NCBI GenBank assembly: GCA_050290785.1 | Contig: JBNKIR010000055.1 | Span: forward strand, 1-50,439 | Direction of reading: 5' to 3' | DNA: 50,439 bases | DNA from: JAAGZL01 sp050290785 | Lineage (GTDB): Bacteria; Pseudomonadota; Gammaproteobacteria; Chromatiales; Chromatiaceae | Shown here: in pieces, positions 43,076 to 50,439 of the stretch | How the letters are laid out: each line of letters begins with the position of its first letter | Numbering within the stretch: position 1 is the first letter of the stretch | The notes under the pieces: model-generated | Databases searched by the model: none | What the model was told of the DNA's origin: nothing | The model's input: only the letters and a program-made list of their open reading frames with translations | Position numbers and translations under genes: made by a program

Positions 43076-43878
43076 GACTCGAAGGGGTTAGAACCATCCT
43101 GACCGGTGCCGCAGGCGGTATCGGAGTCGAGACCGCCAAGGCCCTGGCGAAAGAGGGCGCGGTAATCGCCCTGTTGGGGCGTAACCGGACAGCTTTGGAT
43201 GAGCTGTCAAATACGATCTTTGATCTTGGCGGCTGTAGTTTTGTGATCGAAGCGGATCTGCTGGACAGCAAACAGCGTGATGCCGCCGTGGATCAGGCGA
43301 TCAGGGAGATGGAAGGGGTGGACCTGCTGATCAATAATGCCGGACTGCAGAGTTTTCGGCCGTTCGCGGAAGAGGATCCTGCTGTCCTGGAGCGCATAGT
43401 ACAGCTCAACACCATGGTTCCTATGTTGATCACCCGTCGCGTGCTGCCCAGTATGATTGAGCGGGACCACGGACGCATCGTCAATATCGGTTCCACCTTC
43501 GGTTCCATAGCCTTCGCCTGGTTTGCCGCCTATTCGGCAAGCAAGTTCGGTCTGCGCGGTTTTACCGAGGCGCTGCGCCGGGAGCTGGCCGACACCAACA
43601 TAGGGGTCACCTATGTGGCTCCGCGGGCGGTGAAGACCAAGCTTAACTCCGGAGCCGTCTACCAGATGGCACAGGAGGTGAAGATGAATATGGACGATCC
43701 GCACTGGGTGGCGAATCACATCGTCGAGTGTATTGTGCGAGGTAAGAAAGAGCTCTATCTCGGCTTCCCTGAATCTCTGTTTGTCCGTATTAACGCCTTG
43801 CTTCCGCGTTTAGTGGATAAGGCCCTGTATAAACAAAATCTTAAGATGTCACCGTTTGCCAGAGGAGAGAACCCATGA
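43072..43878 (+). CDS. Short-chain dehydrogenase/reductase
   Basis: 268 residues. NAD(P)-binding TGAAGGIG near 12, GRNRTALD, NNAG near 92, catalytic Ser in NIGSTFGS and YSASK near 159. The C-terminal part (MNMDDPHWVANHIVECIVRG, GFPESLFVRIN) resembles SDRs acting on lipid-like substrates. Probably reduces or oxidises the carbonyl product of the preceding enzymes. Overlaps both neighbours by four bases. Confidence 0.92.
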   Translation: MRLEGVRTILTGAAGGIGVETAKALAKEGAVIALLGRNRTALDELSNTIFDLGGCSFVIEADLLDSKQRDAAVDQAIREMEGVDLLINNAGLQSFRPFAEEDPAVLERIVQLNTMVPMLITRRVLPSMIERDHGRIVNIGSTFGSIAFAWFAAYSASKFGLRGFTEALRRELADTNIGVTYVAPRAVKTKLNSGAVYQMAQEVKMNMDDPHWVANHIVECIVRGKKELYLGFPESLFVRINALLPRLVDKALYKQNLKMSPFARGENP

Positions 43879-44552
43879 AACTTAGAATAGTGACAACACT
43901 TATACTGTGTTTTTTCTTTATAACTACCTCATGGGCCCAGATGAGCCCGGAGCTACAGGCGTTGAGTAAGGAGTGGGCGGTAACCAAATACCAGACACCC
44001 AAGAAACAACGCAAGGCCGCCTTTGAGCAGTTGGCTATAAAGGCCAATAAGATCAGCAGCGCCAATCCCGGTCAGGCGGAGCCGCTGGTATGGGAAGCGA
44101 TTATCCTGGCCAGCATTGCCGGCGAATTGAAGGGCATGGCAAAACTCAAGGCCATGGATTTCGTGACCAGGTCAAAGGATCTTCTGTTGCAGGCCGAAAA
44201 GATAGATGCGCGGGCCCTGGATGGATCGGTATACACCTCCCTGGGGAGCCTGTACTATCAGGTACCGGGATGGCCGGTCGGATTCGGAAATGAAAATACG
44301 GCGCGCAATTACCTGAAAAAGGGGTTGCAGCTGAATCCGAAAGGGATCGACCAGAACTATTTCTATGGCGATTTTTTGATGAAGCAGAAGGATTATGCTG
44401 GTGCCGTGGAGTCATTTGAAAAGGCCCTGGCTGCCGCTCCCCTGAGTGATCGTCCTGTGTTTGATGCCGGTCGCAGAGAAGAGGTCCGCACGGCCCTGGC
44501 TGAAGCGAGGAACCAGAAAAACGACTATGCGCGTATTATTAGCGGAAGATGA
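43875..44552 (+). CDS. Secreted TPR-like protein
   Basis: 225 residues with a signal peptide (about 1-21, ending TSWAQ). Helical repeats near 130-155 and 160-200 (DGSVYTSLGSLYYQVPG, NYFYGDFLMKQKDYAGAVESFEKALAAAP) look like tetratricopeptide units. Not assigned to a named family. A periplasmic protein in an operon with a sensor kinase could present a ligand or help export; this is speculation. Overlaps the response regulator gene by 26 bases. Confidence 0.75.
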   Translation: MKLRIVTTLILCFFFITTSWAQMSPELQALSKEWAVTKYQTPKKQRKAAFEQLAIKANKISSANPGQAEPLVWEAIILASIAGELKGMAKLKAMDFVTRSKDLLLQAEKIDARALDGSVYTSLGSLYYQVPGWPVGFGNENTARNYLKKGLQLNPKGIDQNYFYGDFLMKQKDYAGAVESFEKALAAAPLSDRPVFDAGRREEVRTALAEARNQKNDYARIISGR

Positions 44553-45198
44553 TCCACTATTGGGGAAAGGGCTTACCGCCGGGCTGCAGAAACTTGGCCA
44601 TACGGTGGACTGGGTGCGCGATGGGGTTGCAGCGGAGCAGGCGTTGGCAACCGAGCACCTGGATGCCCTGATCCTGGATCTTGGCCTTCCACGCCAGGAC
44701 GGCCTGGAGGTCTTGCGCAAGTTGCGTAGTTCCAAAAGTGATCTGCCGGTCCTGGTGCTGACCGCACGGGACACGGTGGATGATCGTATTACCGGTCTGG
44801 ATGAGGGTGCGGACGACTATGTCATCAAGCCGTTTGACCTCATGGAGGTGGCCGCGCGGTTACGATCTATTACCCGTCGGCGCGAAGGGCGTGCCACGGC
44901 GCTTATCCAACATGGAGAGGTCACTGTCGATCCGGCCGCACGCACAGTGTATCTGAATGATGAGGTTGTCCTTCTTGGCAGCAACGAATATGCGGTGCTG
45001 GAGGCGTTACTGAACCATCGTGGACAGATCCTCTCCAGAGACCAGTTAGAAGAGGCCCTGTACGGGTGGGATGAGGGGGTTGAAAGCAACGCCCTGGAGG
45101 TCTATATCCACCATCTGCGTAAAAAACTGGGTAAGGAGTTGATTCGTACGGTGCGTGGAGTCGGATACACCATCCCCAAACCCAAGGAGAATGGATAG
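44527..45198 (+). CDS. OmpR-family response regulator (PmrA/QseB-like)
   Basis: 223 residues from the ATG at 44527, inside the end of the TPR gene. Receiver domain with acidic pair AEDD and phospho-acceptor Asp51 in ALILDLGLPRQDGLEV, Lys in DDYVIKPFDLMEV. Winged-helix effector domain ending SNALEVYIHHLRKKLGKELIRTVRGVGY, as in PmrA and QseB. Paired with the kinase two bases further on. It probably binds the repeat at 39967-39983 and activates the cluster. Confidence 0.93.
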   Translation: MRVLLAEDDPLLGKGLTAGLQKLGHTVDWVRDGVAAEQALATEHLDALILDLGLPRQDGLEVLRKLRSSKSDLPVLVLTARDTVDDRITGLDEGADDYVIKPFDLMEVAARLRSITRRREGRATALIQHGEVTVDPAARTVYLNDEVVLLGSNEYAVLEALLNHRGQILSRDQLEEALYGWDEGVESNALEVYIHHLRKKLGKELIRTVRGVGYTIPKPKENG

Positions 45199-45200
45199 TC

Positions 45201-46676
45201 ATGGGGGGCGCTCCTACCATCCGGAAAAGACTTCTCCTGCGTCTGATCGGCGTTGTCGCCCTAGTATGGTGTGTACTGTTGCTGTTTGTATATTGGGCGG
45301 CAGAGTCCGAGGTGGAGGAGGTGTTTGATGCCGCCCTGGCCCAGGAGGCGCGGGTGTTGGCAACTCTGCTGATCCACGAGGCGGACGAGGAGACGGAACG
45401 ACGGGATATCCTCCAACGTCTGGTCACGGAACTGGGGGAGAAGGCCCTGTGGCGCTCACCGCTGTTAACGCAGTTGGTAATAGAGTACGGGCAGCAGACC
45501 GATTCCAAGAATCAGGAGGATTATCTTACCCTGCTCTCAAGTGAATCCAATCCAGGCCATAAATACGAATCAACGATCGCATTTATGGTGAGTTACGGCG
45601 ACGAAAAACCCATGTTGCGTTCACCCAATGCCCCGTCTTTTCATTTGGAGGACGATGGTTTTTATAACCTGGGTAGCGGCGAGAAGGGATGGCGCGTGTT
45701 TGGATTCAATATATTGGAATCAAGCATGAGGGTGCATGTGGGTGAAAGGATGGCGGTTCGCCAGGAGACCGTTGCCAGCATACTCATCAACAGTCTGTGG
45801 CCCATGTTTCTCTCTCTGCCTATCCTGGGCCTGATCATCTGGGTGATCGTCGGCAAAGGTCTGTTGCCGCTCAACAGATTGGCAAACACGGTGGAACGAA
45901 GGGATCCAGGATCCCTGCAGCCGATCGTCACGGGGGATGTCCCGGGCGAGGTGGTTCCTATCGTATACGCCTTGAATGGATTGTTCCGGCGTGTCCGGCG
46001 GGCGCTTGAGAATGAACGTCGTTTTACCGCCAATGCGGCACACGAACTGCGTACGCCCCTGGCCGCCCTCAAGACCCAGGCCCAGGTCAAACAGCTGGAT
46101 GACAACAGTGAGGAAAATGCAGGATTCCTGAACGATATTGTGACTGGGGTCGACCGTACCACCCATCTACTGGAACAGCTGCTTACCCTGGCCCGTGCGG
46201 ATACCCTGCAACAGGATTCAATCTTACAACAGAAGATAGATCTGCACGGTGTAACAACGGAAGTACTCTCCCTGATCAATCAAAACGCACAGGAAAAGGG
46301 GATAGAGCTGTCTCTGGATAGCGCGGATGCCCCGGTATATATTCGTGGAGATGCAACCACCATGAATATTCTGGTGCGGAACCTGGTGGATAACGGGATA
46401 CGCTACACCCCTGCCGGAGGTGAGGTGCGGCTGCATCTCCTGAAGGATGGGAGCGTGGTGCGACTATTGGTGGAGGATAACGGTCCGGGGATACCTGAAG
46501 AGCAGAGAGAAGACCTGTTCCGGCGTTTTCAGCGTGGGGAAGGGGTCGAGGCGTCTGGCAGCGGTCTGGGTCTCTCCATCGTCAAGCAGATTGCAGATCT
46601 GCACTGCGCAGGGATTATGCTGAGTGATGCCTCAGATGGCCAAGGTCTGTGCGTGACCGTAACCTTCCCTGTCTGA
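45201..46676 (+). CDS. QseC/PmrB-type sensor histidine kinase
   Basis: 491 residues. Membrane segments at about 12-32 and 193-215 enclose a periplasmic sensor of about 160 residues with no named domain (includes EYGQQTDSKNQEDYLTLL). HAMP-like linker, H-box with His281 in ANAAHELRTPLAAL, then HATPase with RNLVDNGIRYTP, DNGPGIPEEQ and GSGLGLSIVKQI. The periplasmic part is where a product-linked cue would bind. Last gene of the cluster. Confidence 0.92.
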   Translation: MGGAPTIRKRLLLRLIGVVALVWCVLLLFVYWAAESEVEEVFDAALAQEARVLATLLIHEADEETERRDILQRLVTELGEKALWRSPLLTQLVIEYGQQTDSKNQEDYLTLLSSESNPGHKYESTIAFMVSYGDEKPMLRSPNAPSFHLEDDGFYNLGSGEKGWRVFGFNILESSMRVHVGERMAVRQETVASILINSLWPMFLSLPILGLIIWVIVGKGLLPLNRLANTVERRDPGSLQPIVTGDVPGEVVPIVYALNGLFRRVRRALENERRFTANAAHELRTPLAALKTQAQVKQLDDNSEENAGFLNDIVTGVDRTTHLLEQLLTLARADTLQQDSILQQKIDLHGVTTEVLSLINQNAQEKGIELSLDSADAPVYIRGDATTMNILVRNLVDNGIRYTPAGGEVRLHLLKDGSVVRLLVEDNGPGIPEEQREDLFRRFQRGEGVEASGSGLGLSIVKQIADLHCAGIMLSDASDGQGLCVTVTFPV

Positions 46677-46769
46677 TTCATATCGTCCAACAAACGCACC
46701 ATACCTGCCAGATCAGCATCATCCAGAGAACCATCTCCAACTATAAACTACACTCTATTAATAAGACCT

Positions 46770-46795
46770 TGTATTTAACTATGTTTTTAAATACA
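46770..46795. promoter_or_regulatory. Palindrome upstream of ferritin-like gene
   Basis: TGTATTTAA at 46770-46778 and TTAAATACA at 46787-46795 are perfect complements with eight bases between; they lie about 50 bases before the ferritin-like ATG. AT-rich and operator-like. No regulator identified. Confidence 0.45.
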
Positions 46796-46845
46796 CAGGA
46801 TTGCATGGATAAATACCGATATCTGAACTGCGAAGGAGATAGAGG

Positions 46846-47331
46846 ATGAATATTATCGATTACGCCCTGCAGACAGAGAAAGATGGTGAGAACTATTATC
46901 GCGAACTGGCGTCCAGGGCAGGCAACCTTGGCGTAAGGAGTGTCTTTGAACTCCTGGCTGATGCAGAGGCCGAGCACTATCAGCTCTTTATGCGGATGAA
47001 ACAGGGACAGCCCGCCAATAGGGGAGACGCAAGACCAATCGCCCGGATCAAGACCCTGTTTGCCGAGATGAGGGATGGTGGTGGTATGGAGGCCCCAACC
47101 AATGATCAGATCGAGGCATATATCATGGCGCGGGAGATGGAGAGGGAGAGCCAGGCGGGCTATGCACAGAGGGCGCAGAAATTGACAGATCCGGAACAGC
47201 GGGAGATATGCCTGCAGATCGCCCAGGAGGAGGAGAAACACTATCTGATCCTGGATAACCTGATTAGATTTCTGCAGCGTCCTGATACCTGGCTGGAGGA
47301 CGCCGAGTGGCGCAACATGGATGACTATTGA
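46846..47331 (+). CDS. Ferritin-like/rubrerythrin-type di-iron domain protein
   Basis: 161 residues. Iron-binding Glu/His residues in LQTEKDGENYYREL, LLADAEAEHYQLF, MAREMERESQAGY and QIAQEEEKHYLILD. A four-helix ferritin-like domain, no rubredoxin domain. A peroxide or iron-storage role is possible. AAGGAGA ribosome site. A single gene between the two-component system and acnA, after a 169-base gap carrying the palindrome. Confidence 0.85.
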   Translation: MNIIDYALQTEKDGENYYRELASRAGNLGVRSVFELLADAEAEHYQLFMRMKQGQPANRGDARPIARIKTLFAEMRDGGGMEAPTNDQIEAYIMAREMERESQAGYAQRAQKLTDPEQREICLQIAQEEEKHYLILDNLIRFLQRPDTWLEDAEWRNMDDY

Positions 47332-47364
47332 AAGGTTTCCTTGGATTAGAACAAGGGTCTATCT

Positions 47365-50028
47365 ATGAGCAATAGCTTTAATGCACGCAGCGGCCTGAAT
47401 GTAGACGGGGTCGAATACGAGATCTTCAGCCTCAAGGCGTTAGAGCCTGAATACAATACTTCACGTCTGCCGTATTCTCTGAAGATATTGTTGGAGAACC
47501 TGCTACGGCTGGAGAACGGGGTAGACGTAACTGCAGACGATATACGGGCCCTGGCCAATTGGGATCCCCAGGCGCAACCGGACCGGGAGATAGCCTTCAC
47601 CCCGGCCCGTGTGGTGTTGCAGGACTTCACCGGGGTGCCGGCGGTGGTGGATCTGGCGGCCATGCGCGAGGCCATGAGCGATCTGGGTGGTGATCCGGAG
47701 CGTATCAACCCCCTCTCGCCGGTGGATCTGGTTATCGACCATTCGGTACAGGTGGATAACTTCAAGATCGATAATGCCCTGGACCTGAATACCCGAATTG
47801 AGTTCGAACGTAACCGGGAACGCTACGCCTTTCTGCGCTGGGGACAGCAGACCTTCTCCAACTTTCGGGTGGTACCGCCCGGTACCGGCATCGTGCATCA
47901 GGTCAATCTGGAGTATCTGGCCTCTGTGGTATTTACCAGAGAGGTGGATGGCATCAGGCAGGCCTATCCGGACAGCCTGGTGGGTACCGACTCCCACACC
48001 ACCATGATCAATGGCATCGGGGTGCTGGGTTGGGGTGTGGGCGGCATAGAGGCCGAGGCCGGGATGCTGGGACAGCCCATCAGCATGTTGATCCCGCAGG
48101 TGGTGGGATTTCGTCTCACAGGTGAACTTGCCGAAGGTGTAACCGCCACCGACCTGGTGCTGACCGTGACCCAGATGCTGCGCCGGAAGGGCGTGGTGGG
48201 CAAGTTCGTGGAGTTCTTCGGCGACGGCCTGGGGCATCTGCCGCTGACCGACCGGGCCACCATCGCCAACATGGCCCCGGAATATGGCGCCACCTGCGGT
48301 ATCTTTCCGATCGATGCCGAGACCCTGCGTTATCTTGAACTTTCCGGCAGGAGCGCTGAACAGGTGGCACTGGTGCAGGCCTACGCCAGGGCCCAGGGGA
48401 TGTTTCGGGAACCTGGCGCGCCGGACCCGGAGTACAGTGATCTGCTGGAACTGGATCTCTCCGGGGTGGAACCGAGTCTGTCCGGCCCCAGGCTGCCGCA
48501 GGACCGCATACCCCTAAGCAGTTCCAAAGCATCCTATCGGGAAGCGGTTAGCGGTTTCCGTCAGGACAGCTCCGGCGCAAAGACCGTTGCGGTGGAGTAT
48601 CAGGGGCAGGGATTTGACCTAAGAGACGGCGCGGTGGTGATTGCCGCCATCACATCCTGCACCAACACCTCCAACCCATCAGTCATGGTGGCGGCCGGAC
48701 TGCTGGCGCGCAAGGCGGTGCAGTTGGGCCTGAGCAGCAGACCATGGGTCAAGACCAGTCTGGCGCCAGGTTCCCAGGTGGTGACCGACTATCTTACCCA
48801 GGCCGGACTACTGGATGACCTGGCGCAACTCGGTTTCGGCGTGGTGGGTTACGGCTGTACCACCTGTATCGGCAACTCCGGTCCATTGCCGCAACCGATC
48901 GCGGATGCCATCCGGCAGGGAGATCTGGTGTGTACATCGGTGCTCTCAGGCAACCGCAATTTCGAGGGACGCATTCATCCCCAGGTGAAGATGAACTACC
49001 TGGCGTCGCCACCGCTGGTGGTGGCCTACGCCCTGGCCGGGACCATGGACATAGATCTCTATTCCGATCCTCTGGGCGCGGACAGGGAGGGCAATCCGGT
49101 CTATTTGCGTGATATCTGGCCCGACAGCCATGAGGTGCAGGCGATTATCCATTCCAGTATAAACCCCGACATGTTCCGCTCAGCCTACGACAGCGTCTTC
49201 TCCGGCGACGGCCGCTGGCAGGGCCTGGATGCGGTCTCCACTCAGCAATACAATTGGGATAAGACATCCACCTATATCCGCAAGCCTAGCTATTTCGACG
49301 GCATGACCGGGAGGCCGGAACCGATCGCGGCCATCACCGGCGCGCGGGTACTGGCCATGCTGGGCGATAGCGTTACCACAGACCATATCTCCCCGGCCGG
49401 ATCCATCGCCGAGGATAGCCCGGCTGGGATCTACCTGAAGGAGAGGGGGATCTTGAAACAGGATTTCAACAGCTACGGTTCCCGGCGCGGCAACCACGAG
49501 GTGATGATGCGTGGCACCTTTGCCAACATCCGTCTGCGTAATCTATTGGCCCCCGGTACCGAGGGCGGCTGGACCAGACATCAACCAAGTGGTGAACAGA
49601 TGGCCATATATGATGCCGCCATGCGCTATCAGGATGAAGGCACGCCACTGGTGGTCCTGGCAGGCAAGGAGTACGGTACCGGATCTTCCCGCGACTGGGC
49701 GGCCAAGGGTACCCGCCTGTTGGGGGTGAAGGCGGTGATCGCCGCCAGCTACGAACGTATCCACCGCTCCAATCTTGTAGGGATGGGGGTATTGCCGCTG
49801 CAGTTCCTGACGGGTGAGAGTGCGGAGATACTTGGTTTGGACGGCAGCGAGGTGTTTGATATCGGGGATGTCAGAGAAAAACCCAAACAGCTACAGGTAA
49901 CTGCTACCAGAGGGGATGGCGACAGGATTGAGTTTCCCGTGACCGTTCGTATAGATACACCCAAGGAGTGGGACTACTTTATGCACGGTGGTATTCTGCA
50001 CTACGTCCTGAGAAAACTTGCCGGGTAA
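47365..50028 (+). CDS. acnA: Aconitate hydratase A
   Basis: 887 residues, AcnA/IRP-like length. Converts citrate to isocitrate through a [4Fe-4S] cluster. Cluster cysteines are in AITSCTNTSNPSVM near 427-440 and YGCTTCIGNSGPL near 495-507; GTDSHTTMINGIGVLGWGVGG and the C-terminal swivel domain (KEYGTGSSRDWAAKG near 770) are also present. AAGGG at good spacing. Its TCA-cycle role fits the central metabolic block; AcnA also resists oxidative stress better than AcnB. Confidence 0.97.
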   Translation: MSNSFNARSGLNVDGVEYEIFSLKALEPEYNTSRLPYSLKILLENLLRLENGVDVTADDIRALANWDPQAQPDREIAFTPARVVLQDFTGVPAVVDLAAMREAMSDLGGDPERINPLSPVDLVIDHSVQVDNFKIDNALDLNTRIEFERNRERYAFLRWGQQTFSNFRVVPPGTGIVHQVNLEYLASVVFTREVDGIRQAYPDSLVGTDSHTTMINGIGVLGWGVGGIEAEAGMLGQPISMLIPQVVGFRLTGELAEGVTATDLVLTVTQMLRRKGVVGKFVEFFGDGLGHLPLTDRATIANMAPEYGATCGIFPIDAETLRYLELSGRSAEQVALVQAYARAQGMFREPGAPDPEYSDLLELDLSGVEPSLSGPRLPQDRIPLSSSKASYREAVSGFRQDSSGAKTVAVEYQGQGFDLRDGAVVIAAITSCTNTSNPSVMVAAGLLARKAVQLGLSSRPWVKTSLAPGSQVVTDYLTQAGLLDDLAQLGFGVVGYGCTTCIGNSGPLPQPIADAIRQGDLVCTSVLSGNRNFEGRIHPQVKMNYLASPPLVVAYALAGTMDIDLYSDPLGADREGNPVYLRDIWPDSHEVQAIIHSSINPDMFRSAYDSVFSGDGRWQGLDAVSTQQYNWDKTSTYIRKPSYFDGMTGRPEPIAAITGARVLAMLGDSVTTDHISPAGSIAEDSPAGIYLKERGILKQDFNSYGSRRGNHEVMMRGTFANIRLRNLLAPGTEGGWTRHQPSGEQMAIYDAAMRYQDEGTPLVVLAGKEYGTGSSRDWAAKGTRLLGVKAVIAASYERIHRSNLVGMGVLPLQFLTGESAEILGLDGSEVFDIGDVREKPKQLQVTATRGDGDRIEFPVTVRIDTPKEWDYFMHGGILHYVLRKLAG

Positions 50029-50035
50029 CAGCTAA

Positions 50036-50439
50036 ATGAAGAAGCTCCTCTTTCTGATACTGGTGGCCGTTGTTGCCTGGCAGCTGTTCACAAGACCAGG
50101 CGATGTTACCCTCGGCCCAGGCGTGATGGCCAAGGACGATCCCATACAGATCAACATCGATGCCCCGGCCAGTTTTGAGTTCGGCAAATACAAGGTCACA
50201 CCTTTGGCCAAGTTCAAGATCAAGGCCAAGGTGCTCTCCAGGGAGGATTACTCATTCGACAAGGAGGCAGACATCTCGCCGGTAGATCTGGCCCTGGGAT
50301 GGGGCAGGATGTCAGATGAGGCGGTACTAGATCAGATCGATATCTCCCAAAGCGGGCGTTGGTACCGCTGGCATACTAATTCATTGCCTATTCCCAAGCG
50401 TGAGATCGAGACCCATAGCGCCAACATGCACATGATCCC
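50036..50439 (+). CDS. Conserved hypothetical protein, cut at window end
   Basis: First 134 residues only. N-terminal membrane anchor or signal segment (MKKLLFLILVAVVAWQLF), then YKVTPLAKFKIKAKVLSRED, LGWGRMSDEAVL and IDISQSGRWYRWHTN. It ends in a PIPKREIETHSANMHMI segment of the kind conserved in unnamed bacterial proteins. I do not recognise a named function. Eight bases after the aconitase stop, so probably co-transcribed. Confidence 0.75.
   Translation, partial: MKKLLFLILVAVVAWQLFTRPGDVTLGPGVMAKDDPIQINIDAPASFEFGKYKVTPLAKFKIKAKVLSREDYSFDKEADISPVDLALGWGRMSDEAVLDQIDISQSGRWYRWHTNSLPIPKREIETHSANMHMI

Noticed and set aside
47503..48237. 244-residue frame antisense to acnA
   Set aside because: Histidine-rich shadow of the aconitase coding strand.
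1..50439. CRISPR array, prophage, insertion sequence, rRNA or tRNA gene
   Set aside because: No regularly spaced repeats, integrase, transposase, phage genes, or cloverleaf-type sequences were noticed in reading the window.

Overview
The window reads as an ordinary chromosomal segment of a free-living or symbiotic gammaproteobacterium. The blocks mltD / yafS-like methyltransferase-rnhA-dnaQ, pyrG-kdsA-eno-ftsB-ispD-ispF-truD and surE-pcm-nlpD-rpoS are close to the order in Escherichia coli, and the acetolactate synthase pair is the ilvB/ilvN type with a valine-rich leader. Several genes point to a redox-active, possibly sulfur-oxidising member of the Chromatiales/Sedimenticola-like group: an ETHE1-type persulfide dioxygenase, rubrerythrin with a heterodisulfide-reductase-like Fe-S protein and DUF3501, two FNR paralogues, and a DUF3365 haem protein. 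That placement is inference. No phage, insertion sequence, CRISPR array, rRNA or tRNA was seen.

Layout. 1-2924 (-) is a hybrid sensor kinase cut by the window edge. 3014-9390 holds a bifunctional aldolase/dehydrogenase, an IalB-like protein, a DUF547 protein, MltD and a methyltransferase. 9409-11319 holds rnhA, dnaQ and an fnr-like regulator with an FNR-type box in front of it. 11591-18037 is a long housekeeping run from pyrG to truD. 18150-24749 holds a small membrane protein, an Smr protein, surE-pcm-dedA-like-nlpD-rpoS, a second FNR and an XRE-cupin regulator. 24844-27010 (-) is ilvN, ilvB and an attenuator with a leader peptide. 27145-28995 (-) is a reductase, a membrane hydroxylase and a rubredoxin too short for most ORF filters. 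29152-32202 holds a kefG-kefB pair and a haem protein. 32268-37741 (-) runs rubrerythrin, Fe-S protein, DUF3501, sodB, tpx, bcp and nhaA, diverging from oxyR (37862). 38768-39851 holds a persulfide dioxygenase and a TPR protein. 40023-46676 is a tight cluster discussed below. 46846 to the end holds a ferritin-like protein, aconitase and the start of an unnamed gene.

Most interesting region. 40023-46676 encodes, with mostly overlapping or abutting genes, a T_hemolysin-family (possibly acyltransferase-like) protein, an AMP-forming acyl/aryl ligase, a haem-oxygenase-like di-iron enzyme, a tiny membrane protein, a short-chain dehydrogenase, a secreted TPR protein, and a PmrA/QseB-type response regulator with its sensor kinase. 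A direct repeat CTTAAG-N5-ATTAAG, close to the binding site known for PmrA-type regulators, lies just upstream of the first gene. This suggests a self-contained module that makes a small fatty or aromatic product and senses a related cue through its own two-component system. The product is unknown.

Other notable points: two copies of a REP-type doublet (4981-5044 and 14076-14140), an FNR homologue with only three of the four canonical iron-sulfur cysteines, and several well-formed palindromes that look like operators.
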